A stretch of DNA of 64,000 bases from JANPPS01 sp964242575 (GTDB lineage Bacteria; Pseudomonadota; Alphaproteobacteria; Acetobacterales; Acetobacteraceae). The stretch is from NCBI GenBank assembly GCA_964242575.1, contig CAXTCN010000011.1:1-64000 (forward strand). Reading direction: 5' to 3'. The position numbers and the translations under genes are program-made. Numbering within the stretch: the first letter of the stretch is position 1; every line of letters begins with the position of its first letter. The notes under the pieces were generated by a model. It searched no databases and had not been told where the DNA came from. It was given only the letters and a program-made list of their open reading frames with translations. This document shows positions 9,801 through 18,089 of this stretch, piece by piece.

Positions 9801-9878
9801 CGGCGTAAGCTCCGGATTGACCGCGTAACCCTCTTTGCGGCGCCTTTAACGCCAAAACGGCCAGACGGGGAATATCCC

Positions 9879-10103
9879 ATGCTGACCAACTGGAACGTCT
9901 TGTCTGACACCCTGCAACTCGCGCTCGCGCAGCAGGCCTTGCATACCGCGTCGGAAATCATTGCCAGCCAAGCCGAGACGTTGGCCGGCGTGATGGAGGG
10001 CGGCGAACTCGCGGACCGCGGCGGCCCGGACGCTTTGCGCCTGTTGGCCGCAGTGGTGCGCGCGACCGGCCCCTCGCCACAGGCGGCGGCCGGCCGGGCT
10101 TGA
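9879..10103 (+). CDS. Small hypothetical protein (74 aa)
   Basis: I cannot name this protein. It has 74 residues, mostly helical in appearance, with ALAQQALHTASEIIASQAET near the middle and LADRGGPDALRLLAAVVRAT towards the end. There is no signal peptide or membrane segment. The ATG at 9879 is preceded by GACGGGGAATATCCC, with GGGGA as a plausible ribosome site; an in-frame ATG at 9798 looks too far upstream. About 100 bases before the start lies a motif shared with the 61-residue gene at 57274, hinting at common regulation. It is flanked by the hydratase and a restriction gene on the other strand. Confidence 0.6.
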   Translation: MLTNWNVLSDTLQLALAQQALHTASEIIASQAETLAGVMEGGELADRGGPDALRLLAAVVRATGPSPQAAAGRA

Positions 10104-10144
10104 GTGCAAACCGGTCCACCCGGCGCTGGAAAGCGTTGGGTGGA

Positions 10145-10536
10145 TCAGGCTGAAACCAGGGCCGCTGAGCCGGAGCGCTCCAGGTTCAGCGCCAGCAGGC
10201 GCGATAGCACCCCGGCCTCGTCCAAGTCCGCCGGCCAGCCGTAGGCGGCGGCGACCGCCTCATCCAAGGCGCGGTGCAGGTTGTCGAGCCACACGCCCTG
10301 CGGCGTGCCGCGCTGGTTGTAGAGGTTGGTGAGGGTGCGGATGCGCAAGGTGGTGGCGGCGGCCTCGTTCCGGGGCAGCAGGCGGTCGGGGAAGCCCGGC
10401 ACGACCTCGGGCGTGCGCGTGACCAGCTCGGGCGGGTTCAGCCAACGGTCGCGCGCCTCGACCAGCGCGCGGGCGGCGGCGGCAATGGCCGCGGCCCTGG
10501 GGTCGTCCGCGTAGGCTGTGGCGGGCTGGTTGGGGT
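10145..10536 (-). pseudogene. C-terminal part of the MmeI-like gene, out of frame
   Basis: On the minus strand this frame continues the restriction-modification protein lost at the frameshift. It runs AYADDPRAAAIAAAARAL, then VEARDRWLNPPELVTRT, then GFPDRLLPRNEAAATTL and LTNLYNQRGTPQGVWLDN, ending with AAAYGWPADLDEAGVL and LLALNLERSG. The last portion is the standard C-terminal tail of MmeI-type and related N6-adenine methyltransferases. The frame is open up to about base 10536, where it should join the upstream frame after the FETFPFPTGLTP segment. One missing base near 10532-10536 explains the break. An ATG exists in this piece but is not a natural start. Confidence 0.8.
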
Positions 10537-13011
10537 TAGGCCGGTTGGGAAGGGGAAGGTTTCGAAGGTGGTGCTGGGGGTGTAGCGGGGGCGATCTTCG
10601 AGCGCCGTTCCCATCCGCAGTGCCCAGATTTCATGGAAGCGGCTGTGCAGGATGCCGAACGTCGTGTCGTCGTCGCGCGCGACTGCAATGAGTTGATGGT
10701 CGGGTAACGTTGGCGGATGCATCCAAGCGAATAGGCGATACTTGGCTACAGTTGGCGTCACCATAAACCGGGGCAGCTTGGCAAGTGCCATGTTCATGGC
10801 CGGTCTAGCCTCGACGTGCCGCCACCAGTTGCGAGCATAGCTCTCCCGCTTGTTGTTGGCGCGGACGGGCTTGACGTGCTCCGCCACGTGCCCAAACGGC
10901 GCGGCATAGAACGCCGCCTCCGCCTCGCTCATAACCGTGCCGAAATCCACGATCCAGGTGTCCGATGGCCGCCGGGTCACGTCCATGCCGTTCGCCCACG
11001 GGCGCAGCACGTTCGCGTTGGGCCGCCCGTTGGCGTTGCTGGGCAGTGCCAGCCAGCGCCGGGCCAAATCACCCGGCACGTCGAAGGCGTCGCCTTTTGT
11101 GTCGCCCATGAACGCCACGCCACGGTTCTCGGCCAGGCGGCGGGCCGTGGTCAGGTCGGCGTCGCCCGCCGTCAGGTCCGAATGGATGGCGGGCACCACC
11201 GCTCCATCCAATCGCACGACGCCGGACACTTCGGTTGCAAAGCACACCAGCGACACGCGCACCGCCGCACCCTCGACCGTCCAAGGCTCATCCGCCCAAG
11301 CCTCAAAGATTGCCCCTGCCCGCGCGATCCCGTCCAGCACGCGCCGGTTGGCGCCGCCGCGGATCGAGTTGGTCGCAACCAGGCCCGCGCGCGCCGCCTG
11401 CCCGGCCGCGACTGCCTCCTGCGCGCGGGCGAACCAGTAGCAGACCAGATCGGCCTCGGCCGGCACGCGCCCGGTGTAAGCGGTGAACAACTGGTCGCAG
11501 TAGTTATCGCCCAGCACGCCGCGCAGCCGCTTGCCGCCCAAGAACGGCGGGTTCCCCACGATCGCGTCCGCCGCCGGCCAGGCGGCCGGGGCGCCGTCGT
11601 CGGCCAGCACGGCGTCGCGGCAGGCGATGGTGTCCAGCGTGCGCAGCACCGGGTCGGACGGGGCGGGGAAGCCGTGCCGGCGCGCCCATTGGATGTGCCC
11701 GATCCAGACCGACACGCGCGCCAGCTCGGCCGCGTAGGGGTTCAGCTCGATGCCCAGCACCGCCTCCGGCCCCACCTGCGGGAACTCGCGTTGCAGGCCC
11801 AGCGCCTCCGCCTCGACCATGGCCCGGTGCTCCAGGTCCTTGAGCGCGAGCAGGGACAAATAGAGGAAGTTGCCCGACCCGCAGGCCGGGTCCAGCACGC
11901 GGTAGGCCCGCAGCCGGTCCAAGAACGCGCGCAGCCGGGCCGCCGCCTCGTTACGCGCCTTGGTGGTTGCGGCGGGCGTGCGCGCGGCGGCGGCCTTGCC
12001 CAGCGCGGCCTCGATTTCAGTGCGCGCCGCGTCCCACTCGGCTTGCAGGGGGCGGCGGATGACCGGGTCGATCAACAGCTCGATTTTGGCGCGGTCGGTG
12101 TAGTGCGCGCCGAGCTGGCTGCGCTTGTCCGGGTCCAGGCCGCGCTCGAACAGGGTGCCGAGCAACGAGGGGTCCACCTCCGCCCAGTCCAGCGCCGCCG
12201 CGCGCTGCACCAGCGCCACGTCGGCGGCATCCAGCGGCAGGGCCTCGGCGCTGTCGAACAGGCCGCCGTTGAACCAGGGGATGGGCGTGAAGTCCACCTC
12301 GCCCCCACGCTCGGCCATGGCGGCGAACAGGCGCCGGGCGTACGCCTCGAACCGCACGGAGTCCCGGCGGCTGGCGGCCAACATCCGTTCGAACAGCCCA
12401 TGCGGCAACAGGTCCACGTCGTCCGCGAACAGGCAGAACACCAGGCGGTTCACGAAGTGCGCCACCGCCATGGCGTCGTGCCCGCGCGCGCGGAGCCGCC
12501 GGGCCAGCTCCGCGAACTCGCCCGCCGCCTGGCCAGTCAGTGCCTCGCGCGTCTTGCCCGGCCGCAGGCGGTCGGGGTTGGAGAACACGCCCTTCAGCAG
12601 CATCAGCCGGGTTGGGTCCGCGAGGTCCGGCAGCAGCAGGTCGTGGCGTTCGGAAACGGTGTTGGTCCAGTTGGTGCGGACCACGATGCGCTCGATGTCG
12701 GACACCACCAGCAGCGGCGGGTTCTCCAGCGCGCCGGCGTACTGCAGCAGTTGGCGGTGCGCGCCGTCCAGGTCCTTGTGCTTGCCCTTGTACTCCCATG
12801 CGAAGCAGCCGCGCCGCCACAGGTCGGCCCAGCCGTCGCCGCCGCTGGCCTTGAGGGCGCCCTTCTCGAACGCGTAGGCGCTCCCGGTGGGGTCGCTGTT
12901 AGGCGTAGGCTCGTGCAATAGGCCGCACAGGTCGATGAAGTGTTCCTGGCAGGCGGCCCGCTCGGCGCGGGAGTTGGCTTGCCACTTGGCAACGAATTGG
13001 GAGGGCGTCAT
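10438..13011 (-). CDS. MmeI-like type IIL restriction-modification enzyme (frameshifted near the C terminus)
   Basis: This 857-residue reading frame holds most of a single-chain restriction endonuclease/N6-adenine methyltransferase of the MmeI type. The nuclease motif is near the N terminus: D63, then E73-Y-K75 in CFAWEYKGK, fitting D-X9-EXK. A spacer region follows. The methyltransferase carries VLDPACGSGNFLYL around residue 375 and GNPPFLGGKRL around 490. The target-recognition region ends with RPRYTPSTTFETFPFP. After that point the frame runs into low-complexity Pro/Arg and a stop, while the true C terminus continues in another frame at 10145-10536. Such enzymes cut and protect DNA in one polypeptide, so loss of the tail could disable either activity. 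No separate partner gene is nearby. Confidence 0.88.
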   Translation of the reverse strand: MTPSQFVAKWQANSRAERAACQEHFIDLCGLLHEPTPNSDPTGSAYAFEKGALKASGGDGWADLWRRGCFAWEYKGKHKDLDGAHRQLLQYAGALENPPLLVVSDIERIVVRTNWTNTVSERHDLLLPDLADPTRLMLLKGVFSNPDRLRPGKTREALTGQAAGEFAELARRLRARGHDAMAVAHFVNRLVFCLFADDVDLLPHGLFERMLAASRRDSVRFEAYARRLFAAMAERGGEVDFTPIPWFNGGLFDSAEALPLDAADVALVQRAAALDWAEVDPSLLGTLFERGLDPDKRSQLGAHYTDRAKIELLIDPVIRRPLQAEWDAARTEIEAALGKAAAARTPAATTKARNEAAARLRAFLDRLRAYRVLDPACGSGNFLYLSLLALKDLEHRAMVEAEALGLQREFPQVGPEAVLGIELNPYAAELARVSVWIGHIQWARRHGFPAPSDPVLRTLDTIACRDAVLADDGAPAAWPAADAIVGNPPFLGGKRLRGVLGDNYCDQLFTAYTGRVPAEADLVCYWFARAQEAVAAGQAARAGLVATNSIRGGANRRVLDGIARAGAIFEAWADEPWTVEGAAVRVSLVCFATEVSGVVRLDGAVVPAIHSDLTAGDADLTTARRLAENRGVAFMGDTKGDAFDVPGDLARRWLALPSNANGRPNANVLRPWANGMDVTRRPSDTWIVDFGTVMSEAEAAFYAAPFGHVAEHVKPVRANNKRESYARNWWRHVEARPAMNMALAKLPRFMVTPTVAKYRLFAWMHPPTLPDHQLIAVARDDDTTFGILHSRFHEIWALRMGTALEDRPRYTPSTTFETFPFPTGLTPTSPPQPTRTTPGPRPLPPPPARWSRRATVG

Positions 13012-13098
13012 GGGACCGGCTGAGTTTGCAGGCGCAATCCTACCGTGGGCCGGAACGAATATCTACGGTCCCCCCGGAACGTGCGGCCCGGACGCTCG

Positions 13099-13302
13099 TC
13101 AGCCCGCGAGCGGCGCAGCCTTGTAGCCCTCGGCCGCGATGGCCTGGGCGATGGCGTCCGGTGCGGCGGCGCTGTCCACGCTGACCCGGCCGGCACTGAG
13201 GTCCACGTTGACCGTCGCGGCCGGGTCCACGCCGCGGACCGCCTCGGTCACGGCGCGCACGCAGTGGCCGCAGGTCATGCCGTCAACCTTGAAATCCTGC
13301 AT
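13099..13302 (-). CDS. copZ: Heavy-metal-associated domain protein, CopZ-like copper chaperone
   Basis: The 67-residue product is a single HMA domain with the metal site MTCGHC near residue 9 and a ferredoxin-like beta-alpha-beta pattern. Such proteins carry Cu(I) in the cytoplasm to P-type ATPases. It diverges from copA, and its own CueR-like operator lies directly upstream. GGAGGGA precedes the ATG at a good distance. The copper assignment rests on the neighbouring copA and cueR; an HMA domain alone does not prove the metal. Confidence 0.9.
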   Translation of the reverse strand: MQDFKVDGMTCGHCVRAVTEAVRGVDPAATVNVDLSAGRVSVDSAAAPDAIAQAIAAEGYKAAPLAG

Positions 13303-13333
13303 CGGTCCCTCCGCGATACGGCGTGGATGCTGC

Positions 13334-13354
13334 CTTCCACCGTGGGAAGGTCAA
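13334..13354 (-). promoter_or_regulatory. Putative CueR operator/promoter for copZ
   Basis: On the minus strand TTGACC (a -35 element) runs directly into the dyad CTTCCCACGGTGGAAG. This is the arrangement of MerR-family metal promoters, where the regulator binds between -35 and -10. A clear -10 is not visible. It is a near copy of the copA-side site. Confidence 0.65.
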
Positions 13355-13367
13355 GGGAAATCACCAC

Positions 13368-13392
13368 TTGACCTTCCCACGGTGGGAAGCCC
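13368..13392 (+). promoter_or_regulatory. Putative CueR operator/promoter for copA
   Basis: TTGACC at 13368 is followed by the dyad CTTCCCAC-G-GTGGGAAG (13373-13389), the form expected for CueR or a similar MerR regulator. Such regulators untwist an over-long spacer when copper binds. A candidate -10 around 13393-13402 is weak. The regulator gene is two genes downstream, giving an autoregulatory loop by inference. Confidence 0.7.
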
Positions 13393-13427
13393 CACCTGTA
13401 AGCCCTGATTGGACCGGAGCGCGTCGC

Positions 13428-15839
13428 GTGGACCAGGGCATCGTGGAGCGGACTGCGCAGGACGCCGTGGCAACAAAGCTCGGCGCGCGGCTGGACCTGC
13501 GCGTGTCGGGCATGAGCTGCGCCGCGTGCGTGCGCCGGGTGGAGCGCGCGGCGGCGCAGGCGCCGGGCGTCGAGGGCGTGGCGGCGAACCTCGCCACCGA
13601 GCGCGCGATGGTGACCATCGGGCCAGGGTTCCGGCTTCCCGCGCTGGCGGCGTCGATGCAGACGGCGGGGTACCCGGTCGTCGAGGACACGCTGGACTTG
13701 TCGCTGAGCGGCATGACCTGCGCCTCGTGTGCGGGCCGGGTGGAGCGCGCGTTGCTGGCCGCGCCGGGCGTGATCGCGGCAGACGTGAACCTTACCGCCG
13801 AGCGCGCGCGGGTGCAGGTGGCCGCGGGCACGGTTGGACCGGACGCGCTGATTGAGGCGGTGCGGTGGGCGGGGTATGACGCCGCGTCGTACGGGGCCGC
13901 CGCGCCGGACAAGGCCGGGCCGGCCACAGACCACGAGGGCCGCAACGCCGCCATCGCCTGTGCGCTGGCGTTGCCGCTGCTGGCGCCGATGCTGTTCATG
14001 CCGTTCGGGGTGGATGCGGCGCTGCCCGGCTGGGCGCAGCTTGTGCTGGCGGGCGTGCTGCAGGGCGTATTCGGCGCGCGGTTCTACCGGGGCACGTGGC
14101 ACGCGCTGCGGGCGGGGGCGGGCAGCATGGACACGCTGGTGGCGCTCGGCACCACGGCGGCGTTCGGGCTGTCGGTGTGGCAGCTTGTGAACGGGCACGG
14201 CGGGCACCTGTACTTCGAAGCCTCGGCGGCGGTGATCGCGCTGGTGCGGGTGGGCAAGTGGATGGAGCGCCGCGCACGCCGCCAGGCCAGCGATGCGGTG
14301 CGCGCGCTGCAACGGCTCAGCCCGGACCGGGCGCGGGTGCGGCGCGACGGCGCGGAGGCCGACATCCCCGTGGCCGAGCTGCGTCCCGGCGACCTGCTGG
14401 TGGTGCGCCCCGGCGAGCGCTTCCCGGCCGACGGGCTGGTGCAGGAGGGACAGGGCAGCGCCGACGAAAGCCTGCTGACCGGGGAGAGCCTGCCGGTGGC
14501 AAAGCAGCCCGGCAGCCGCGTGGTGGGCGGCGCCCTCAACGGCGAGGCGCTGCTGCTGGTGCAAGCCACGGCGCTGGGCGCGGAGGGCACGCTCGGCCGC
14601 ATGGTGCGGCTGATCGAGGACGCGCAGGCCGCGAAGCCGCCGGTGCAGCGCCTGGTGGACCAAATCAGCGCGGTGTTCGTGCCGGTGGTGGTGGGCATCG
14701 CCGCGCTGACGTTCGCGGGCTGGTGGCTGGCGGGCGCCGGCGTGACGGCGGCGGTGGTGAATGCCGTGGCCGTGCTGGTGATCGCGTGCCCGTGCGCGCT
14801 GGGGCTGGCGACGCCGGCGGCCATCATGGTCGGCACCGGCATCGCAGCACGGCACGGCATCCTGATCCGCGACCCGGCCGCGTTGGAACAGGCGCGTGCA
14901 GTGCAGACGGTGGTGTTCGACAAAACCGGCACGCTGACCGAGGGCCGGCCCACGCTGGTGGCGCTGCACCCGGCGCCGGGCGTGGAGGACGATGTGCTGC
15001 GGCTGGCGGCGGGGTTGCAGGCCGGCAGCGAGCATTCGCTGGCCCACGCCGTGCTGGTTGCCGTGGCTGGCCCCGTGCCCGCGGCATCCGGCGTGCGCGC
15101 GGTGCCGGGCCGGGGCATTGAGGGCGTGGTCGAGGGCCGGCGCCTGGTGCTGGGCAGCGCGCGGCTGATGCGGGAGGCGGGCGTGGACACGGCGTCGCTG
15201 GCGGCCGAGGCGCAAGCGTTGGAGGCAGCCGGGCGCACCGTGTCTTACTTGACGGAGCGGGACGGCAAGCTGCTGGGGCTGCTGGCGTTCGGCGACGCGC
15301 TCAAGCCCGGCGCGGCGCAAGCGGTGGCGGCGTTGCAGGGCCGGGGCGTGCGGGTGGTGCTGCTGACCGGGGACAACCAGGGCGCGGCGGACACGGCGGC
15401 GCGGGCGCTCGGCATCACCGAGGTGCGCGCCGGGGCGCTGCCGGAGGACAAAGCCGCGCTGGTGGCAGCGTTACGCAAGGACGGCGCGGTGGCGATGGTG
15501 GGCGACGGGGTGAACGACGCCGCCGCGCTGGCCGCGGCCGACCTGGGCCTGGCGATGGCGACCGGCACGGACGTAGCGGCGGCGGCGGCGGGCATCACGC
15601 TGATGCGCGGCGACCCTGGGTTGGTCCCGGCGGCGCTGGACATCGCCGGCCGCACGTACGCGCGCATCCGCCAGGGGCTGTTCTGGGCGTTCGCCTACAA
15701 CGTGGTCGGCATCCCGCTGGCGGCGGCCGGGCTGCTCAGCCCGGTGCTGGCCGGGGCGGCGATGGCGTTCAGCAGCGTGGGCGTCGTGGGCAGCGCGCTG
15801 CTGCTGCGCAGGTGGCATCCAACGGGGTTCCGCCCATGA
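13428..15839 (+). CDS. copA: Copper-translocating P1B-type ATPase
   Basis: CopA pumps Cu(I) out of the cytoplasm using ATP. The 803 residues hold two N-terminal HMA domains (GMSCAACVRRVE and GMTCASCAGRVE), then membrane helices. The actuator motif is LLTGESLPVAK, the transmembrane metal motif is ACPCALGLATP, the phosphorylation site is DKTGTLTEG, and the hinge is GDGVNDAAAL. The start is uncertain: a longer frame reaches an ATG at 13323, but that lies upstream of the operator, so I use the GTG at 13428, which has GGAG about nine bases upstream. The last codons overlap the cueR start as ATGA. Confidence 0.95.
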   Translation: MDQGIVERTAQDAVATKLGARLDLRVSGMSCAACVRRVERAAAQAPGVEGVAANLATERAMVTIGPGFRLPALAASMQTAGYPVVEDTLDLSLSGMTCASCAGRVERALLAAPGVIAADVNLTAERARVQVAAGTVGPDALIEAVRWAGYDAASYGAAAPDKAGPATDHEGRNAAIACALALPLLAPMLFMPFGVDAALPGWAQLVLAGVLQGVFGARFYRGTWHALRAGAGSMDTLVALGTTAAFGLSVWQLVNGHGGHLYFEASAAVIALVRVGKWMERRARRQASDAVRALQRLSPDRARVRRDGAEADIPVAELRPGDLLVVRPGERFPADGLVQEGQGSADESLLTGESLPVAKQPGSRVVGGALNGEALLLVQATALGAEGTLGRMVRLIEDAQAAKPPVQRLVDQISAVFVPVVVGIAALTFAGWWLAGAGVTAAVVNAVAVLVIACPCALGLATPAAIMVGTGIAARHGILIRDPAALEQARAVQTVVFDKTGTLTEGRPTLVALHPAPGVEDDVLRLAAGLQAGSEHSLAHAVLVAVAGPVPAASGVRAVPGRGIEGVVEGRRLVLGSARLMREAGVDTASLAAEAQALEAAGRTVSYLTERDGKLLGLLAFGDALKPGAAQAVAALQGRGVRVVLLTGDNQGAADTAARALGITEVRAGALPEDKAALVAALRKDGAVAMVGDGVNDAAALAAADLGLAMATGTDVAAAAAGITLMRGDPGLVPAALDIAGRTYARIRQGLFWAFAYNVVGIPLAAAGLLSPVLAGAAMAFSSVGVVGSALLLRRWHPTGFRP

Positions 15840-16258
15840 ACATCGGCGAGGCCGCGGCGGCGTCCGGCGTGTCGGCCAAGATGATCCGTTATTACGAGCA
15901 GGTCGGCCTGCTGCCCGCCGCCGCGCGCAGCCCAGCGGGGTACCGGCGCTATGACGCGGGCGCGGTGCAGACGCTGCGGTTCCTGCGCCGCGCCCGCTCG
16001 CTCGGCTTTGCGGTGGCGCAGATGCGGGACCTGATGGCGCTGTGGCGGGACGAGCGCCGGGCTAGCGCGGACGTGAAGCGCCTGGCGCTGTCGCACGCGG
16101 CGGCGCTTGAGGAAAAGGCGCTGGCGATCGCTGAGATGAGCCGCGCGCTGCGCCACTTGGCGGACCGGTGCGAGGGCGACCACCGACCGGACTGCCCAAT
16201 CTTGGACGAGCTGGCGCATGCGCCCAGCCGTGCAGCCTCCCTTCCTGCAACCCCTTGA
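15836..16258 (+). CDS. cueR: MerR-family copper-responsive regulator CueR
   Basis: This 140-residue MerR-family activator begins MNIGEAAAASGVSAKMIRYY, a winged helix-turn-helix, followed by YRRYDAGAVQTLRFLRRARSL. A long dimerisation helix leads to the metal loop RCEGDHRPDCPI, whose two Cys are separated by seven residues, the spacing seen in Cu(I)-sensing CueR. It most likely acts on the two dyad promoters between copZ and copA, 2.4 kb upstream. The ATG overlaps the copA stop, so it is co-expressed with its own target. A DUF305 gene follows after ten bases. Confidence 0.94.
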   Translation: MNIGEAAAASGVSAKMIRYYEQVGLLPAAARSPAGYRRYDAGAVQTLRFLRRARSLGFAVAQMRDLMALWRDERRASADVKRLALSHAAALEEKALAIAEMSRALRHLADRCEGDHRPDCPILDELAHAPSRAASLPATP

Positions 16259-16268
16259 GGACGAACCC

Positions 16269-16646
16269 ATGATCCGCACCACGCTCCGCCTTGTTTTGTT
16301 GTCGGCCCTGGCGGCTGGCCCCACGCTGGCGCAGGCGCCGGCCATGAACCACGGCGCGCACGGCGCCCGCGCCGGCACGCCGATGTCGGCAAACCAACGT
16401 GAGATGATGCAGCAGATGGAGGCCATGAACAAAGCCATGATGGCCGCGCCGATGACCGGCGACCCGGACCGCGACCTAGTGGCCATGATGATGCCGCACC
16501 ACCAGGGCGCCATTGATATGGCGCGCATCTACCTGCGCGACGGGCGCGACCCGGACATCCGGCGCATGGCGGAAAAGATCATCGCCGACCAGGAGCGCGA
16601 GATCGCTGAGTTCAAGGCCTGGCAGGCGAAGCATCCGGCGCGCTGA
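16269..16646 (+). CDS. Periplasmic DUF305 protein, probable copper-associated
   Basis: The 125-residue product begins with a signal peptide (MIRTTLRLVLLSALAAGPTL, cleavage near AQA). It continues into a Met/His-rich segment and the DUF305 core with MMMPHHQGAIDMARIYL near residue 80. DUF305 proteins are often found in copper-resistance loci, and several bind copper in the periplasm; the Met and His residues fit that. It follows cueR closely and probably belongs to the same transcript. TGAGGACG lies upstream of the ATG. The exact role is inferred from location and composition. Confidence 0.85.
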   Translation: MIRTTLRLVLLSALAAGPTLAQAPAMNHGAHGARAGTPMSANQREMMQQMEAMNKAMMAAPMTGDPDRDLVAMMMPHHQGAIDMARIYLRDGRDPDIRRMAEKIIADQEREIAEFKAWQAKHPAR

Positions 16647-16659
16647 CGCCCGGCGCCGC

Positions 16660-17727
16660 TCACGCCGCGTGGGTGTGCCGGTGGTGCAGGTCCGGGTAGT
16701 GCGGGTGCCGATGCGCCATCGGCGCGTGCCGGTGCGAATGGACGTGCGGCTCGTTCGGCGGATCGTCCGGCCCGTGCGCGTGCTGGTGATGCGCGTCGTG
16801 CCGGTGGACGTGCTCGTGCGTTAGCTCCTCATGCGCGTGCTCGTGCTCGTGGCGCTCGGCCAGGTGCAAATAGAGGCCCACGCCCATCAGCGCCGCCGCC
16901 GCAGCCAGGCGCAGGGTCAGCGGCTCGTGGAACAGGCCCAGCGCCAGCACGGCGCCGATGAACGGAGCCATGGAGAAGTACGCGCCGGTCCGGGCCGCGC
17001 CGAGATGACGCAACGCCAGCACGAACAGCACGAGGCTGATGCCGTAGCCGAAGAACCCGACGACGCCAGCCCCGAGCAGCGGGCCGGTTGGCGGCAACGC
17101 AGCGCCTTGCCAGACAGCAAGGGCCAGGTTCACCGACCCGGCGGCCAGGCCTTTCAGCATAGCGATCTGCACCGGGTCCGCGGCGCTCAATTTGCGGGTC
17201 AGGTTGTTGTCAATGCCCCAGGCCAGGCAAGCGCCGACGATGGCGACGGCGCCCCAGCCCACGCTCTCGGCCGCGCCCGCGCCGCCCGGCCAGGACAGCA
17301 GCGCCGCGCCCGCCAGGATGCACAGCGCCCCCAGCACGATCCGGCGGTCCGCGTTCTCGTGGAACACCGCCCAGGCGATGCCCATGGTGGCAAGCCCCTC
17401 GACGTTCAGCAGCAACGCCGCGCTGGAGGCCGGCGTGACGCTGAGGCCCAGCATCAGCAGCACCGGGCCAATGACGCCGCCGGCCAGGACGACGGCCATG
17501 AGCCATGGCAGGTCAGCACGCCGCAACGGGGCCTCGGGTGGCGCGATCCCGAGGCTGCGGCGGCCCCAGTGCACGGCGGCGAGGCCCAGGCCGGAGCCGA
17601 GATAGAGCAACCCGGCCAGCAGCCAGGGACTAACCTCGCCCAGCAGCTTGGCGAACGGGGTGCTGGCGCCGAACAGGGCGGCGGAGAGCAGGCCGAAAAC
17701 GGCGCCAACCGGTGCGGCGGGGTGCAA
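16660..17727 (-). CDS. EamA/DMT-family transporter with His-rich C-terminal tail
   Basis: The first ~285 residues form ten hydrophobic segments in two EamA repeats, typical of drug/metabolite-type inner-membrane transporters. The last ~70 residues are exceptional: about 24 are His, in strings such as HEHEHAHEELTHEHVHRH and HVHSHRHAPMAHRHPH. Such tails in other transporters bind transition metals. The gene lies tail to tail with the copper operon, 13 bases apart. Substrate cannot be deduced from an EamA fold; a metal link is suggested by the tail and neighbours only. Total length is 355 residues. Confidence 0.85.
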   Translation of the reverse strand: MHPAAPVGAVFGLLSAALFGASTPFAKLLGEVSPWLLAGLLYLGSGLGLAAVHWGRRSLGIAPPEAPLRRADLPWLMAVVLAGGVIGPVLLMLGLSVTPASSAALLLNVEGLATMGIAWAVFHENADRRIVLGALCILAGAALLSWPGGAGAAESVGWGAVAIVGACLAWGIDNNLTRKLSAADPVQIAMLKGLAAGSVNLALAVWQGAALPPTGPLLGAGVVGFFGYGISLVLFVLALRHLGAARTGAYFSMAPFIGAVLALGLFHEPLTLRLAAAAALMGVGLYLHLAERHEHEHAHEELTHEHVHRHDAHHQHAHGPDDPPNEPHVHSHRHAPMAHRHPHYPDLHHRHTHAA

Positions 17728-17814
17728 CCTGATCTCCTTGGGCCGGGAGCATCCCTTATAATGCAGGCGCGTGCCCCTGTCAGGCCCGCACCGCGTCCGC
17801 GGCCGGGCCGCGGT

Positions 17815-18028
17815 TCGCGCGATGGCTGGCGCTGCGGCCGAATTTGCCGCAAGGCCGCACTCGCTGGCGTCGGCGCGGGTAGCCCAGGCGGGGGCGCCGT
17901 TGTTGTTCGGAGTGCTGCTGGACTAGGTGGGCGTAAGCGTGCTGGCGCTGTCGGCCGGGTTGGGGGTGACGTCTTTGGTGGCGCTGCTGGCGTTGCGGCC
18001 GGCGGGGACGCCCGGCACTTCCTGACAC
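17815..18028 (+). pseudogene. Possible C-terminal remnant of an MFS transporter
   Basis: A forward frame reads SARVAQAGAPLLFGVLLD, then an in-frame TAG, then VGVSVLALSAGLGVTSL and VALLALRPAG before a stop. This looks like the last two helices of a major-facilitator transporter interrupted by a premature stop, with no intact upstream part. No start or ribosome site is convincing. The remainder of the gap between the EamA and ABC genes shows nothing else. Assignment rests on composition and pattern only. Confidence 0.4.
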
Positions 18029-18089
18029 GACGCGCGCATGGTTGCGCGCCAGAGAGGCCTCTTAGCCGGGGTAATCAGGTCGAACCCTC

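Noticed and set aside
9785..9802. A sigma-54 promoter (GG-N10-GC) upstream of the 74-aa gene
   Set aside because: The spacing between GG and GC is one base short and the second copy of the motif lacks the GC.
10816..12921. A 701-codon forward open frame opposite the MmeI-like gene
   Set aside because: It is the antisense of a gene with clear nuclease and methyltransferase motifs and encodes a low-complexity Arg/Gln/Val-rich sequence; long antisense frames are expected at this GC content.
10145..13011. BREX/Pgl-type methyltransferase (PglX) as identity of the restriction gene
   Set aside because: The N-terminal D-X9-EXK nuclease motif and the FETFPFP/YNQR tail fit MmeI-type single-chain enzymes, and no BREX partner genes are nearby.
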